Below, in pieces: positions 12,640-13,508 of a stretch of DNA of 13,508 nt. Position 1 is the first letter of the stretch. Every line of letters starts with the position of its first letter. This DNA is from Clostridia bacterium (GTDB lineage: Bacteria; Bacillota; Clostridia; Oscillospirales; Acutalibacteraceae): assembly GCA_900766945.1 (NCBI GenBank), contig CAAFXD010000319.1, forward strand, positions 1-13,508, written 5' to 3'. The position numbers were made by a program, and so were the translations under genes. Below the pieces are notes generated by a model. The model made no database searches. It saw only the letters and a program-made list of their open reading frames with translations, and was not told the origin of the DNA.

Positions 12640-13506
12640 TTATTTTGTTTCTTCGCCGAATTTTTCAGAGGTTATATCGATCATAAACCAAATCTCCTGT
12701 TCATCGACTTCTTTTACATGATTTCCGTAAACCAAACTATATTGGTTGTCGATTAGCGCGGCATTGGCGCGCTCGTTGTTACAGCGATAAGCAATATTCA
12801 GCGGCAAAACCTGTCGGTAATAGCGCATAGACCAAGCTACAAGGTAAAATTCGCTGTGCAAGCCGCTTTCGATTTTGCCGTTAACAAGCACGGTGGAGGC
12901 TAAGTACATGCGGCGATTTTCAACGCCGTGCGGAAATGCAAAATCATAGCCTGTCAGCAATTCCTGACTGCCGTCGTGCAAATCGCTCCACCGTGAAAAC
13001 GCTTTGGCGGATACGGTTTGCCCGTCCTTTTCCGAAAGCAATAGGAAAAAGTCTGTATCGGGGAGTGCCGAAAAGCGAAACCAAGGTTCTTCCGAATACG
13101 GCAAATAGATGCCGTCGCGAAAATGGAAAGTTCTTTCGTCAAATCCCGAAAACACGGTCAGCACGCGTACATATCTGCCGTTGCGATAGAATGCTTCGGG
13201 GGCATCTTCTGTCGGCAGACCGTTTAAATAAAAGACATACGCCGTGCAACCCGTTTCTCGCCCGTCTGAGGATTGCGGTTTTTCCTGTCTATCCATATAC
13301 TGTGCCGTGCGGTAGTGCAGAACCTCGCTGTCGGGCAAATCCCGTAAAACCGTTTCAGGCAGTCCGAGCGCTCGCAAATGCGCGCGTGCCGCGTCGGCGT
13401 CAGCGGTGGTGTCGGTATCTGCAACGGTATGGATTTCCGTTTGCGGTGCGCGTGTTGCCGCCGCAACCATACTGCCGAGCGGTAAGAGCAGACACAGGGC
13501 AACACA
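12640..13506 (-). CDS. Predicted secreted protein of unknown function (5' end outside window)
   Basis: I do not recognise this family. An in-frame ATG lies at 13470, but the frame stays open to the window edge. The upstream codons read CVALCLLLPLGS, a hydrophobic signal-peptide core continuing into MVAAATRAPQ, so the true start is beyond the window. AAA or a nearby small-residue site could be the signal peptidase cut. After an Ala/Asp/Thr-rich linker (TVADTDTTADADAARA) come about 240 residues of mixed strand-like sequence rich in Tyr, Phe and Arg, for example AYVFYLNG, YVRVLTVFSGF, RFRDGIY-like turns, FYLVAWSMRYYRQ and IWFMIDIT near the end. No lipobox, catalytic motif or cell-wall anchor is visible in this part. 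It lies upstream of yebC with its own terminator, and no functional link is evident. Confidence 0.7.
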   Translation of the reverse strand, partial: CVALCLLLPLGSMVAAATRAPQTEIHTVADTDTTADADAARAHLRALGLPETVLRDLPDSEVLHYRTAQYMDRQEKPQSSDGRETGCTAYVFYLNGLPTEDAPEAFYRNGRYVRVLTVFSGFDERTFHFRDGIYLPYSEEPWFRFSALPDTDFFLLLSEKDGQTVSAKAFSRWSDLHDGSQELLTGYDFAFPHGVENRRMYLASTVLVNGKIESGLHSEFYLVAWSMRYYRQVLPLNIAYRCNNERANAALIDNQYSLVYGNHVKEVDEQEIWFMIDITSEKFGEETK

Positions 13507-13508
13507 AA

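Overview
The window looks like a chromosomal segment of an uncultured or gut-type Firmicute of class Clostridia, probably an Oscillospiraceae/Ruminococcaceae relative. This placement is inference. It rests on AGGAGG-like ribosome binding sites, capE/capF/capG proteins resembling the Staphylococcus aureus capsule enzymes, VanZ-like and Nim-like small proteins, an uncharacterised nucleotidyltransferase family common in Clostridia, and an intergenic region packed with GC-rich palindromic repeats of a kind scattered through those genomes.

Region 1 (1-9107, plus strand) is the end of a surface polysaccharide (capsule/EPS) operon. In order it holds the 3' end of a family-4-type glycosyltransferase, a hexapeptide-repeat O-acetyltransferase, a Wzx-type flippase, CapE (UDP-GlcNAc 4,6-dehydratase/5-epimerase), a family-2 glycosyltransferase, a large fusion protein, a VanZ-like membrane protein, CapG (UDP-sugar 2-epimerase) and a Nim/pyridoxamine-phosphate-oxidase-like flavoprotein. 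Gaps run from a 1-base overlap to about 35 bases and no internal terminator is visible, so the genes are probably co-transcribed from a promoter upstream of the window. CapE, the CapF part of the fusion and CapG together form the known three-enzyme route from UDP-GlcNAc to UDP-N-acetyl-L-fucosamine. The two glycosyltransferases, the acetyltransferase and the flippase would assemble, decorate and export the repeat unit. No Wzy polymerase is seen here.

The most unusual gene is the fusion (4797-6827). A complete CapF (reductase plus cupin) is joined by a short Pro/Ala/Lys linker to a complete RmlD-like reductase of the sort (QnlA/WbvR) that makes L-rhamnosamine/L-quinovosamine nucleotides from the same CapE product. 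Both reductase domains keep their YxxxK and nucleotide-binding motifs, so one polypeptide may hold two alternative or sequential C4 reductases.

Region 2 (9069-11238, minus strand) is a two-gene operon converging on the polysaccharide operon and sharing a bidirectional terminator with it. It encodes a membrane-anchored endonuclease/exonuclease/phosphatase-family hydrolase followed by a PF14907-type nucleotidyltransferase. A good extended -10 promoter precedes it.

Region 3 (about 11240-11760) has no gene. It is a mosaic of hairpins and palindromic repeats, including a pair of inverted composite repeats with covarying stems, ending in the terminator of the next gene. Region 4 (minus strand) holds yebC with its own promoter. 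Upstream of it lies the 3' portion of an unrecognised secreted protein whose signal peptide runs off the right edge of the window.
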